Assembly (NCBI GenBank): GCA_002368155.1
Contig: AP018180.1
Span: forward strand, 8,288,650-8,352,649
Origin: Nostoc carneum NIES-2107
Lineage (GTDB): Bacteria > Cyanobacteriota > Cyanobacteriia > Cyanobacteriales > Nostocaceae
DNA length: 64,000 nucleotides
Direction of reading: 5' to 3'
Of this stretch, positions 55,585 through 64,000 are shown piece after piece. The notes beneath the pieces are model-generated. The model was not told the origin of the DNA and did not search any database. It saw only the letters and a list, made by a program, of their open reading frames with translations. Position numbers and translations under genes: made by a program. The number at the start of each line of letters is the position of its first letter. Within the stretch, counting starts at the first letter, position 1.

Positions 55585-56676
55585 ATGCTACGAGCCGGAA
55601 TTGTCGGACTACCCAACGTCGGAAAATCTACTTTATTTAATGCTGTAGTTGCTAACGCCAAAGCCGAAGCCGCTAACTTCCCCTTTTGCACCATTGAACC
55701 CAATGTCGGCGTTGTCGCAGTACCGGATGAGCGCTTAAATGTTCTCTCGAACATATCCGGTTCAGTACAAATTATCCCAGCGCGTATTGAGTTTGTGGAT
55801 ATTGCCGGTTTGGTAAAAGGTGCAAGCCAGGGTGAGGGACTAGGTAATCAATTTCTCTCCCACATCCGGGAAGTAGATGCAATTGTCCATGTAGTGCGTT
55901 GTTTTGAAAATGATGATATTATTCACGTCGCGGGTTCTGTTGACCCAGCACGGGATATTGAAATCATTAATTTAGAGCTTGGTTTATCAGATTTAGCACA
56001 AATTGAGCGCCGTATCGACCGCACCCGCAAGCAAGCACGGACTAGCAAAGATGCACAATTTGAAATCACAGTTCTGGAAAAATTAGCTGCGGCTTTAAAT
56101 GAAGGTAAATCAGTCAGACAAGTTAGTTTAACTGAAGAAGAAGCCGAAATTATTCAAGGACTAGGACTGCTGACGAATAAACCCATTATTTACGCCGCCA
56201 ATGTCTCTGAAGATGACTTAGCAACAGGTAATGATTTTGTTGAGAAAGTGCGGCAAATAGCAGCCCAAGAAAATGCCCAAGTCGTCATCGTTTCTGCTCA
56301 AGTAGAAGCTGAACTAGTAGAATTACCAGAAGAAGATAAGGCTGATTTTTTAGCATCTTTAGGAGTAGAAGAAGGCGGTTTAAAATCTTTAATTCGTGCT
56401 ACTTACACTCTGTTAGGTTTACGGACATATTTCACCAGCGGCCCTAAAGAAACTCGTGCTTGGACAATTCACGCCGGAATGTCTGCACCCCAAGCAGCAG
56501 GTGTTATTCACTCCGATTTTGAACGGGGATTTATTCGTGCTGAAACAGTTGCTTATGATGATTTAGTCACAACTGGTTCAATGAATGCTGCCAAGGAAAA
56601 AGGTTTAGTGAGAAGTGAAGGCAAAGAATATATCGTTAAAGAAGGCGATGTGATGTTGTTCCGATTTAATGTGTAA
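55585..56676 (+). CDS. ychF: YchF/Ola1 family ATPase (redox-regulated, ribosome-associated)
   Basis: 363 residues, the standard length. G1 GLPNVGKSTLFNA (8-20), G3 DIAGLVKGASQGEGLGNQFL, and the altered G4 (NVSEDD instead of NKxD) that makes the family prefer ATP. A coiled-coil insert (RRIDRTRKQARTSKD) precedes the TGS domain, which closes with SFERG-like HSDFERGFIRAETV and KEYIVKEGDVMLFRFNV. It binds ribosomes and is linked to stress responses. The TAA stop is also the first three bases of a TAATACCAATTT repeat element. Confidence 0.96.
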   Translation: MLRAGIVGLPNVGKSTLFNAVVANAKAEAANFPFCTIEPNVGVVAVPDERLNVLSNISGSVQIIPARIEFVDIAGLVKGASQGEGLGNQFLSHIREVDAIVHVVRCFENDDIIHVAGSVDPARDIEIINLELGLSDLAQIERRIDRTRKQARTSKDAQFEITVLEKLAAALNEGKSVRQVSLTEEEAEIIQGLGLLTNKPIIYAANVSEDDLATGNDFVEKVRQIAAQENAQVVIVSAQVEAELVELPEEDKADFLASLGVEEGGLKSLIRATYTLLGLRTYFTSGPKETRAWTIHAGMSAPQAAGVIHSDFERGFIRAETVAYDDLVTTGSMNAAKEKGLVRSEGKEYIVKEGDVMLFRFNV

Positions 56677-56906
56677 TACCAATTTTTATGCAGCTGCATA
56701 GAATTTGATCCCCCCTAGCCCCCCTTAAAAAAGGGGGGAACCGGAAAAAATAGCTCAAAGTCCCCTTAATAAGAGGAATACAGAAAAAATAGCTCAAAGT
56801 CCCCTTAATAAGGGGGGAGCAGGAAAAAATCTCTCAAAGTCCCCCTTTTTAAGGGGGATTTAGGGGGATCTAAATATGTGCAACTCCACATGATTAAATT
56901 GGTATA
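56674..56906. repeat. TAATACCAATT element, about 233 bp, with internal CCCCCTT/AAGGGGG tracts
   Basis: The left end TAATACCAATTTTTATG begins in the ychF stop codon; the right end is the complement of TTATACCAATTTAATCATG. Inside are C-rich and G-rich tracts (CCCCCCTAGCC, AAAAAAGGGGGGAACCGG) and three imperfect copies of AAAATAGCTCAAAGTCCCCTT (56748-56850). No coding capacity. A MITE-like structure. Confidence 0.7.
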
Positions 56907-56973
56907 AGTAATTCGTAATTACAAGACGGATTATTTTAACCGCCGATGAACGCAGATGATTTATCGGCGGTTT

Positions 56974-57903
56974 TTATTCTCCACCAACAACATACACAGC
57001 AGAACCGAAATTCTCATCATCAGTACCAACAACTACACCACCATTCGCACCAGGAACAATTTCTATACCTTCAATTTTGTGGTAATTAGTACGATAAAGC
57101 GGAACAAGTTGCGAGTTTTGTCTAAATATCAATTTGTTGTTACGATATCCCAGAGAACCTGCAACATATACAGCCGATTGAAATGGCCCATCATCTCCAG
57201 CATCACTTGCTGCGCTAATAAAGACAACTCCCGCCGAATCAACTTTGATATCAGAAACATGGCGAACATTTCCAGATGGAAATGGAACTGTAAAATTGCT
57301 ATAACCTGCGGGAATAATTTGATATTTAGTTAAATCCAGCAATCCCCAATAAATATTTGCTGGTTGTTCAGCCTCTCCCCGATGTGCCCAAACCGCAATT
57401 AATTTACCATCTATATCTTGTAGAGAAAAAGCTTCAAAGTTACTACCTTTTGGGAATGCTGGTAGAGTAAATTCTTTAATAACTGAGATAGTTTTTTTAT
57501 CAGCATCTAATTTAAAATAATAAGCCTTACCAGTACTGGCTAAAGCGATAAATGAAGTATTATTCGTACCCGGAATAGATGTTAAAGCTTCTAAATCTTC
57601 TGGTAAGAGTTTACTTGACCAATTTAACGCTAAATATTCTGGCTGATTTTTACCTTTAATATTAATAATTGCTAGACGACCTTGGTCAGGTTTTTTATTA
57701 TCATGAACAATCAGAAATTCTAGAGAATTGCTTTCTTGCTGAATTAGTGCGATTCCACTGATACCAAAAGGGATACTACCCCGCACAGGTAGCCACTCTT
57801 GCGCCCAAACTCGCTGACAGATGAATAACAGCGTGGCTAAGACTACTAAATTGATAATTAATTTCAGAAACCGAGGGAGATTAAGTACTTCTGATAGACG
57901 CAT
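56974..57903 (-). CDS. Exported hypothetical protein, propeller-like
   Basis: 309 residues. The N-terminus has a basic start, a hydrophobic core LIINLVVLATLLFICQRVWAQ and a likely cleavage after WAQ. The mature part is beta-rich, with repeated strands (LEFLIVHDN, GRLAIINI, SFIALASTGKAYYF, LIAVWAHRGE, GVVVGTDDENFGSAVYV), suggesting a beta-propeller. VVFISAASDAGDDGPFQSAVYVAG and GTDDENFGSAVYVVGG look like calcium- or substrate-binding loops, as in esterase-like phytase or propeller families, but I cannot name it. A periplasmic or secreted location is likely. Confidence 0.65.
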   Translation of the reverse strand: MRLSEVLNLPRFLKLIINLVVLATLLFICQRVWAQEWLPVRGSIPFGISGIALIQQESNSLEFLIVHDNKKPDQGRLAIINIKGKNQPEYLALNWSSKLLPEDLEALTSIPGTNNTSFIALASTGKAYYFKLDADKKTISVIKEFTLPAFPKGSNFEAFSLQDIDGKLIAVWAHRGEAEQPANIYWGLLDLTKYQIIPAGYSNFTVPFPSGNVRHVSDIKVDSAGVVFISAASDAGDDGPFQSAVYVAGSLGYRNNKLIFRQNSQLVPLYRTNYHKIEGIEIVPGANGGVVVGTDDENFGSAVYVVGGE

Positions 57904-58124
57904 AGATGAGCATCGTTAAGAGAGATTGCGTTAACGGATGACCCATCATATCAAATCCAGGCGATCGCGCCATATAATTAGATAACTTTTAGTAATCTTC
58001 ACTGCCAATAACAACCGAAATTATACTTAATTATTTAGAGATATTTATTAACTCGACACATTCTTTTTGTAATGTTATTTTTGAAACTGTATACCAGTAA
58101 ACAATCACTTCAGGATGATGCACA

Positions 58125-59012
58125 ATGCTGGGATGGATATTTGGTGGTTTAGTTAAAAAATTAGAGCGTTCAGCAAAGAAAATTTCACGAGATTTTGTGT
58201 ACTCAAGTAGTAAAGAAATAAATGACTTATTTGATAAAAAACTTAACCCCTTGGCTGACAGACTAGACTATGTATCTAAAGAACGGATAAAACAAGTTGA
58301 GGAATTAGAAGTTCAGGCTAAAGCTGATATTGAGTCCTTACTAAATAATGCAGAGCATAAAGTTAAAGAGAATCTACAAGAAATTGATGAAATACGTAAA
58401 TCGGCTATCCAAGATGTAAGAAATACTGTTGGTGAAGTTGATGCTTATGTAGAAAATAGAATAAATCAAATTGCTTTAACTGTAATGAGAGCATTAAGCC
58501 AAACGGAAAAGATAACTGAAAATATTTTTGAAGAAATTAATATTTTTGAAGAAAAAATGTTTCAAGATATAGATTATCTAGTTGATAAAATAAACGAAAA
58601 CATAGATGAAAAGTTAGAATTAATTCGTAATGAATTAAGAAAACATTTAGCTCATGCTTTACCAAATCCGATTGATAAATGTAGGCGAAGATTAAAAATA
58701 GGGATGAAGCCTGGCCCTATGTTGTCTGATGTTGAGCTTTATCAATTAAATGAGTGCTATGAACTAAGCAATTTAAATGAGAACATTTCGATTGATAAAG
58801 TAATAGATATTTATGGACAACTGCAACTCAATGCAGCGAGAATGGCTGCTTTAGTTAAAAAATCTCCAGTCTTGAAAAGACAAGCTATGGAAGACTGGCT
58901 CAAATATGGTTTACTTTGTGAGTTTTGGAGAAAGACAATGAGAGATTCTGATCGTACAGACAATTCTCTATTAGAGCCTCAACATTCACAAAAGCTTTTG
59001 ACTGGTAAATAA
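58125..59012 (+). CDS. Long coiled-coil protein, first gene of the GUN4 pair
   Basis: 295 residues. A short amphipathic or hydrophobic N-terminus (MLGWIFGGLVKKLERSAKKI) might touch a membrane. Residues about 25-190 are heptad-rich helix with many Glu, Lys, Ile and Asn and almost no Pro or Gly, predicted as coiled coil. The C-terminal about 100 residues are a helical globular part (CRRRLKIGMKPGPMLSDVELYQLNECYELSNL ... WLKYGLLCEFWRKTMRD). No known domain recognised. The start is supported by AGGATG 11-6 bases upstream. It ends 18 bp before the GUN4 gene, so the two are probably one operon. The AT-rich codon use differs from ychF and suggests accessory DNA. Confidence 0.7.
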   Translation: MLGWIFGGLVKKLERSAKKISRDFVYSSSKEINDLFDKKLNPLADRLDYVSKERIKQVEELEVQAKADIESLLNNAEHKVKENLQEIDEIRKSAIQDVRNTVGEVDAYVENRINQIALTVMRALSQTEKITENIFEEINIFEEKMFQDIDYLVDKINENIDEKLELIRNELRKHLAHALPNPIDKCRRRLKIGMKPGPMLSDVELYQLNECYELSNLNENISIDKVIDIYGQLQLNAARMAALVKKSPVLKRQAMEDWLKYGLLCEFWRKTMRDSDRTDNSLLEPQHSQKLLTGK

Positions 59013-59030
59013 ATTAACTATAGGTTTTTT

Positions 59031-59957
59031 ATGAAACAAGCTGATCCAACAAACTGGAAAACGCCTTTAGAATATTATGAAACGGCGATAGAAGAACTTA
59101 GACGAGCCAAAGAAGAGTTGCAAGAAGAATTAGAAAATATCAAAGCTAGTAATGTAAAAGCTTTAGAATCAAGTGTTAGGTCTTTTCAAGCGGAAATACA
59201 TTCATTGAAATCTGAGCTTCATCTGACAAAAGAAAAGCTTGAATCTGCCGAAAAAACTGCACTAGAAGCTGAAAAAGTTGCTAATCATGCTCAGAAAAAA
59301 ATTCGAGAAATTATAGATAAACCCCCTGAATCAAGCTTAAATTTGCTGATTCTGGATGAAGTTGCACACCTTAAAGAACAATCATCGCAAATTATTAGTA
59401 TAGTTAAAAATCCCCCTGAAAGTGAGACACAAAATAAAATCTTAGAAGTATTATTAAGCTTACAAAATCAAGTTAATCAACTTGAAATCGAATTAACTCT
59501 TATATCTCCTACTTCAGGTATAAACTACAGTAAATTGCGAGATTTGTTAGCAGAAAGTAAGTGGCAGGAAGCAGATAAAGAAACTTGTTTCCATATACTT
59601 AGAATCTCTGATAAAGAAGAGGAGAAGTGGTTAGACGATGGAGATATTAAGAGACTATCTCGCCATGACTTACGAATTATTAACAATCTTTGGTTAAAGT
59701 ATAGTAATGGCAGATTTGGTTTTAGTGTGCAAAAACAAATATGGCAAGATTCCAACGAAGATTATAAACTCTTTGGGCATCGCGTTGGCTGGCTGGTAAA
59801 TCTTGTAAACACTGAATGGCGTAAATACGAAGAGGCGATATTTAGTATTGATGCTCCAGAAGGACATCTTCCATACACAATTAGGGTATTTGGTTTAGGT
59901 TATCGAAATCCTGGAGAAATTCAACACAGGCTAAAACGTTTCTTGCCAAGATACTAA
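59031..59957 (+). CDS. Coiled coil - GUN4 domain protein
   Basis: 308 residues. Residues about 15-155 are coiled coil (EELRRAKEELQEELENI, VRSFQAEIHSLKSELHLTKEKLES). Residues about 165-285 are a GUN4 domain: KLRDLLAESKWQEADKET, LSRHDLRIINNLWLKYSNGRFGFSVQKQIW, FGHRVGW and the closing DAPEGHLPY. Canonical Gun4 binds protoporphyrin IX and Mg-protoporphyrin and activates Mg-chelatase. Many cyanobacteria also have GUN4 domains fused to other modules with unknown roles, and this looks like one of those. A C-terminal helix with basic residues (QHRLKRFLPRY) follows. The paired coiled-coil gene suggests a complex of both. Confidence 0.9.
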   Translation: MKQADPTNWKTPLEYYETAIEELRRAKEELQEELENIKASNVKALESSVRSFQAEIHSLKSELHLTKEKLESAEKTALEAEKVANHAQKKIREIIDKPPESSLNLLILDEVAHLKEQSSQIISIVKNPPESETQNKILEVLLSLQNQVNQLEIELTLISPTSGINYSKLRDLLAESKWQEADKETCFHILRISDKEEEKWLDDGDIKRLSRHDLRIINNLWLKYSNGRFGFSVQKQIWQDSNEDYKLFGHRVGWLVNLVNTEWRKYEEAIFSIDAPEGHLPYTIRVFGLGYRNPGEIQHRLKRFLPRY

Positions 59958-60030
59958 TTTATTCCCAATCCCCAATCCCTAATCCCCAATCCCCAACCTC
60001 TACGCTTGCCCACTACCAACACAACTTAGT

Positions 60031-61149
60031 ATGCTGGGCGTTACAGGTGGGAACTTAGAAGGCGGGTACATTTTGGATTTGTCTACTCCTTTGCAATTAA
60101 TTGGACGTTCGGCGGAATTTCAGCACATAGTAGAAGTGCTGGCGCAGGATGGTGATTTGCTGATTACAGGCGTACCGGGGAGTGGAAGACGAACCTTGGT
60201 GCGAGGTGCAGCGCAAGAAGTGGGTGCGATCGTGCTGGAAATAGATTGTATCCGCGCTATAGATGGGCAGCGATTTGTGCAATTGTTGGCTGAGGCGATT
60301 AGTCAAAATTGGCAAGCAGAAAAAATCCAAGCTTGGGTTGCTCAAAATGCTAGCGAGTTTTTTGTTTGGAATCTGGAAGGTAAACTCAAATTATTGCCTT
60401 CTGTTAATCAAAAAGAAATATGGCAAGCATTTGAAATTTTACTCTCCTTGCCACAAATCATCGCATTAGATTTACAGCAACGAGTAGTGCTAATTTTGCA
60501 GAGTTTTCCTCACATTCGGTCTTGGGATCGAAATAATTTGTGGGAAACAACATTCCGGGGAGAAATTAAAGCACAAACTGAAGTTAGTTACGTTCTCATC
60601 GCTACAATCGCAGAAACAAACCAGCAAACAGATGAGGCTGATTATCCTATTGAAACTGTGCAGTTACCTCCTTTAGCTAAAGATGTTTTGGCAGTGTGGG
60701 CGAGGGAGATTTTACATACTCAAGGACTAAAATTTGATTCGCGTTCTCACGCATTACAACTTTTCCTAGATGCGGTACAAGGGCATATAGGCGATGCAAT
60801 GGCGTTAATTCGCCGCCTACAAACTTTGTGCAGTTCTGACGGATTAATTACTGAAGAAGAGGTACAGCAAGCTATTGAAGCATTGCTCAAAGATTTATCG
60901 ATTATTTTTGAATCTTTACTGATGCTACTGCCAGCAAATCAAGTACACTTACTGGAATGTTTAGCTTTAGATCCCACAGAAAAACCGCAAAGTAAAGAAT
61001 ATATACAAAAACATGGACTTTCCAGAGGTGGTAGCCTTCAAGGTGCTTTAACTGGTCTACAGCACAAGGGTTTGATCTACAATGCAGAACAGGGTTATAG
61101 GCTGGCTTTACCGTTACTGGCTTTATGGTTGCAGCGACGGTTGAGATAA
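60031..61149 (+). CDS. AAA/ORC-like NTPase-fold protein with degenerate P-loop
   Basis: 372 residues. LIGRSAEFQHIVEVL followed by a Walker-A-like GVPGSGRRTLV (47-57) resembles AAA/Orc-type ATP-binding proteins, but the invariant Lys and the following Thr/Ser are both Arg. The Walker B position reads RVVLILQSF without the usual Asp-Asp/Glu. A lid-like helical region (AVWAREILHTQGLKF ... GHIGDAMALIRRLQTL) and a C-terminal winged-helix-like end (GLSRGGSLQGALTGLQHKGLIY) follow. ATP hydrolysis is doubtful; nucleotide binding or a scaffold role is possible. It follows the GUN4 gene by 73 bp of CCCCAAT repeats, so co-transcription is possible but uncertain. Confidence 0.8.
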   Translation: MLGVTGGNLEGGYILDLSTPLQLIGRSAEFQHIVEVLAQDGDLLITGVPGSGRRTLVRGAAQEVGAIVLEIDCIRAIDGQRFVQLLAEAISQNWQAEKIQAWVAQNASEFFVWNLEGKLKLLPSVNQKEIWQAFEILLSLPQIIALDLQQRVVLILQSFPHIRSWDRNNLWETTFRGEIKAQTEVSYVLIATIAETNQQTDEADYPIETVQLPPLAKDVLAVWAREILHTQGLKFDSRSHALQLFLDAVQGHIGDAMALIRRLQTLCSSDGLITEEEVQQAIEALLKDLSIIFESLLMLLPANQVHLLECLALDPTEKPQSKEYIQKHGLSRGGSLQGALTGLQHKGLIYNAEQGYRLALPLLALWLQRRLR

Positions 61150-61338
61150 GAGGTAAAAAATTCAAGATAAAGGAGGAAAGGAAAATTCCTAATGTTCGCT
61201 ATGGGGTTTCAAACAAGCACCATAGATTTAAATTTTTCTTTCTTTTCCATCTATTTTATAGATATAAAACTTCTTATCTAAAGATTCTAGATTATCCCGC
61301 TTTTTTCATAAAAATCAGGAAATTTGTGGCTTAAGCCT

Positions 61339-63957
61339 ATGTATAGAAGGCTTGTAATGACATTTGTAGGGTTATTAGCCTTAGTGTTGGCTCATAAAAT
61401 GGCCCTCATCTACCAAATTCAGCCAGGGATATCCTTATGGTTTCCGCCATCAGGTGTGGCGATCGCTCTCACTTTTTGGTTCGGCCCCTATGGTATCTTG
61501 CTCACAGGGGTGGCATCTTTATTGATGTCAAGATTTTGGGGCTTGCATGGTTGGGAACAGCTAATTAGTTTGGTTGATGTAATTGAACCTTTGGTTGCTT
61601 GGTTACTTTATCGTCGTTTCAATCAAGGTTCGCTGAAATTCAATAGTCTAAAAGATGCAGCAATTTTTACATTTACTGTACCAATAGCTGCCTCTGCTGC
61701 CTTAGCTGTGGTTGGTAATTTCGCTTGGGTAGCTGTAGGAAAACTGTCGGTGGCTACCCTAGCTCAAAATATTCCTCATTGGTGGTTAGGTAATGCTATT
61801 GGAATCATGGCTATTACACCTACTGCTTTATTAGTGCTAACTCCATACCTGCAATCTTGGGGGTGGCTACCCCATGCTGAACCCTCAGATTCTATGTTGA
61901 ATGCACTTCACTCCCAACCATCCCGGCGCTACATCATAGAAATTGGCATCATTATTTTATTATGTGTGGCGATCGCAATTCTCACTGTTACCCAAACTCA
62001 CCAAACTAGCTTTAAGTTCCAACAACTATCATTTTTGAGCTTTGTTCCTGTTTTATGGGCAGCAAGTCGCTTTGGCGTGACCAGTGGGATGCTAATTTCT
62101 ACTTTCTGCGTACTGGTAACTTTATTTTGTTATCTCATTGTCTACCCAAATGCTATCTTAATGCCCCAGTTTCCGGTGCCACCAGAAGTTTTACACGTTC
62201 ACAAACTAAGTTTATTCGTGCAGTGTGCTGTTAGCTTACTGGTGGGAACTGCAATTACAGAAAGGGCAAAAAGTCAAATAGCATTAGCTGTGGAAAGAGT
62301 CAGACTTGGTGAATATCAAGCACGTGCAGCGCTTACAGAAAAACTCCTTCAACTAAATGATTCACTAGTAGAAACTAATGTGCGCCTAGAAGAATCTAAT
62401 CGAGATAAAGATGCATTACTCAAGCGCGAACATTCCCTGCGTCAACGGTTAGCTAATATTCTCGAAAGTATGACTGATGCATTTATTGCTGTCAACCATG
62501 ATTGGGAAATTACTTATGTGAATCAACAAGCAGTCAAAATTACTGGTTTAGAACCAGACAAACTACTGGGTAAAAATTTTTGGCAACAGTGGCCTGGCGC
62601 TGAGAATACAACTTTTGAGTGGGAATATCGTCGAGCTTTAAATGATGGTATACCTGTGCATTTTGAGGCTTTTTGCGAAGCTGATCAAAAGTGGTTTGAA
62701 GCCCATGCTTATCCATCGGAAGATGGTTTGGGTATCTTTTTTAGAAACATCACCAGGCGCAAACAAGCAGAAGTTGAACGCGAACATTTACTGACAAGAG
62801 AACAAGCCGCACGCGCTGAAGCTGAAAAAGCAAACCGACTCAAAGATGAATTTTTAGCTGTACTTTCTCACGAATTACGTACTCCCCTCAACCCGATTTT
62901 AGGTTGGGCAACATTAATTAAAATGTACAAATATCAAGGAGAAAAGCTGCTACAAGGTTTAGAAATTATTGAGCGCAATGCTAAGTTACAAATTCAATTA
63001 ATTGAAGACTTGTTAGATGTTTCCCGGATTCAACAAGGGAAAATGGTGTTAAATATCCAGCCAGTAAATTTAGTTAATACTATTACAGCGGCTTTGGAGA
63101 CAATGCATTTAGCATTAGAAGCTAAAAATATTCAAGTTAAAACATTTTTTCAGCAAAACATTGGGGTGGTGGCTGGTGATAGTGCTCGTCTACAACAAAT
63201 TGTCTGGAACCTACTTTCTAATGCCGTAAAATTTACGCCATCTAGGGGAGAAATAGAAGTACGGCTAGAACAAATCAATACGAATGCTGTAATTCAAGTT
63301 AAAGATAATGGTAAAGGCATTAGCCGAGAGTTTTTACCCCATGTATTTGAATATTTCCGCCAAGGTGATGGCACAATTACCCGAGAATTTGGAGGTTTGG
63401 GTTTGGGGTTAGCCATTGTGAAAAATCTCACAGAACTGCATGGTGGAATGGTTGATGTAGAGAGCTTAGGAGAAGGTGAGGGGGCAACATTTACTATTAA
63501 TTTACCATTAATGTCTGAGCAACCCAAAATAGCTAAGAAATGCGAAAAATCACATAATTATAGTAATTTATCAGGACTACGCATTTTAGTAGTAGATGAT
63601 GACCAAGATACAGGTGAATTTCTCACAATTATGCTGGCAAATTTGGGAGCATCAGTAACAGCAGTAAATTCAGCCGGAGAAGCTTTAGAAATAATTGCCC
63701 AATCACCTCCAGATTTACTGTTAAGTGATATTGGAATGCCAGGAATAGATGGCTATATGCTAATACGTTTAATTCGCGCTATGCCACCAGAAAAAGGGGG
63801 AAAAATCCCTGCGATCGCACTGACTGCTTTTGCTGGAGAAATGAACCAAAAACAAGCACTAGCCGCAGGGTTTCAAATGCATTTAGCTAAGCCAGTGGAA
63901 TTAGGAAAATTATTATCAGCAACCACAGAACTTTTAGAGTTGGGAGTTAGGAGTTAG
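61339..63957 (+). CDS. MASE1 - PAS - histidine kinase - receiver hybrid sensor
   Basis: 873 residues from ATG 61339 (MYRRLVMTFVGLL); TTG 61324 is an alternative. MASE1 occupies about residues 5-310, with about eight membrane segments and the conserved ISLWFPPSGVAIAL block. A short coiled coil (320-375), a PAS domain (about 370-480, ILESMTDAFIAVNHDWEITYVN), then a HisKA with His511 in LAVLSHELRTPLNPIL and a full HATPase (NLLSNAVKF, DNGKGIS, GLGLGLAIV). The C-terminal receiver (about 745-870) has the DDD acid patch and phospho-acceptor Asp797 (LLSDIGMPGIDGY), with the lysine in LAKPVE. It is an integral membrane sensor; the signal is unknown. Confidence 0.94.
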   Translation: MYRRLVMTFVGLLALVLAHKMALIYQIQPGISLWFPPSGVAIALTFWFGPYGILLTGVASLLMSRFWGLHGWEQLISLVDVIEPLVAWLLYRRFNQGSLKFNSLKDAAIFTFTVPIAASAALAVVGNFAWVAVGKLSVATLAQNIPHWWLGNAIGIMAITPTALLVLTPYLQSWGWLPHAEPSDSMLNALHSQPSRRYIIEIGIIILLCVAIAILTVTQTHQTSFKFQQLSFLSFVPVLWAASRFGVTSGMLISTFCVLVTLFCYLIVYPNAILMPQFPVPPEVLHVHKLSLFVQCAVSLLVGTAITERAKSQIALAVERVRLGEYQARAALTEKLLQLNDSLVETNVRLEESNRDKDALLKREHSLRQRLANILESMTDAFIAVNHDWEITYVNQQAVKITGLEPDKLLGKNFWQQWPGAENTTFEWEYRRALNDGIPVHFEAFCEADQKWFEAHAYPSEDGLGIFFRNITRRKQAEVEREHLLTREQAARAEAEKANRLKDEFLAVLSHELRTPLNPILGWATLIKMYKYQGEKLLQGLEIIERNAKLQIQLIEDLLDVSRIQQGKMVLNIQPVNLVNTITAALETMHLALEAKNIQVKTFFQQNIGVVAGDSARLQQIVWNLLSNAVKFTPSRGEIEVRLEQINTNAVIQVKDNGKGISREFLPHVFEYFRQGDGTITREFGGLGLGLAIVKNLTELHGGMVDVESLGEGEGATFTINLPLMSEQPKIAKKCEKSHNYSNLSGLRILVVDDDQDTGEFLTIMLANLGASVTAVNSAGEALEIIAQSPPDLLLSDIGMPGIDGYMLIRLIRAMPPEKGGKIPAIALTAFAGEMNQKQALAAGFQMHLAKPVELGKLLSATTELLELGVRS

Positions 63958-64000
63958 GGATTGGGGATTGGGGACTGGGGATTGGGGATTGGGGATTGGA
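63958..64000. repeat. GGGGATT tandem array at the window end
   Basis: Six GGGGATT/GGGGACT units directly follow the kinase stop codon and run out of the window. Same family as the arrays at 8910-9024 and 59959-60000 in the opposite orientation. Confidence 0.8.

Overview
The window comes from a filamentous, nitrogen-fixing cyanobacterium of the Nostocales (Nostoc/Calothrix/Tolypothrix type). The evidence is a complete nifH, frequent HIP1 octamers (GCGATCGC), carotenoid-binding proteins of the OCP type, PhoX and PhoD phosphatases with Tat-type leaders, very large Ser/Thr-kinase/histidine-kinase fusions, RRM RNA-binding proteins, and many short tandem G/C-rich repeats and small inverted-repeat elements between genes. 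No rRNA, tRNA or CRISPR array was recognised.

Layout. 1-8.8 kb: the end of a DUF11 surface protein, a TPR protein, queA, a small conserved protein, a divergent yraN / pentapeptide-repeat pair, a Uma2-type nuclease-like gene and S-formylglutathione hydrolase. 9-22.8 kb: two giant paralogous HstK-type kinases separated by an intact IS630-type element. The second paralog has an extra GAF domain with both cysteine motifs of a DXCF cyanobacteriochrome. 23-27.2 kb: a divergent envelope pair, an SLH-GHL10 hydrolase and a MltA-like secreted protein. 27.2-33.2 kb: an accessory region with a two-domain sulfurtransferase broken by a 1.7-kb IS and by a nonsense codon, a divergent LuxR regulator, an IS1 element inserted in a dispersed repeat with an 8-bp target duplication, and a D12 methyltransferase / HNH nuclease pair (probable restriction-modification system). 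33.2-37.6 kb: an ABC exporter-MarR-MFS operon and a methyltransferase. 38-48 kb: PhoX, two helical carotenoid proteins (HCP), a lone ABC ATPase, a small acidic protein, a HAD phosphatase, queG, a C-terminal OCP-domain homolog (CTDH) and PhoD. 48-52.4 kb: a 63-bp tandem repeat, two RRM proteins with a shared 5' leader, thioredoxin and hypothetical genes. 52.4-56.7 kb: a 1.5-kb gene-free stretch, a solitary nifH, a duplicated 60-bp element, a proline-rich mini-protein and ychF. 57-64 kb: a secreted protein, a coiled-coil / GUN4 gene pair followed by an NTPase-like protein with a degenerate P-loop, and a MASE1 hybrid histidine kinase.

How the genes fit together. The HCPs and the CTDH are the two halves of the orange carotenoid protein as separate genes, pointing to a modular photoprotection or carotenoid-transfer system. 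PhoX and PhoD, each with a possible Pho-box-like array upstream, point to organic-phosphate scavenging. queA and queG act in the same queuosine tRNA-modification pathway but lie 40 kb apart. The most novel material is the light-sensor-like HstK paralog, the split-OCP locus, the coiled-coil/GUN4/degenerate-NTPase cluster, the RRM leaders that can hide the ribosome binding site, and the repeat families, two members of which begin at the stop codon of the upstream gene.
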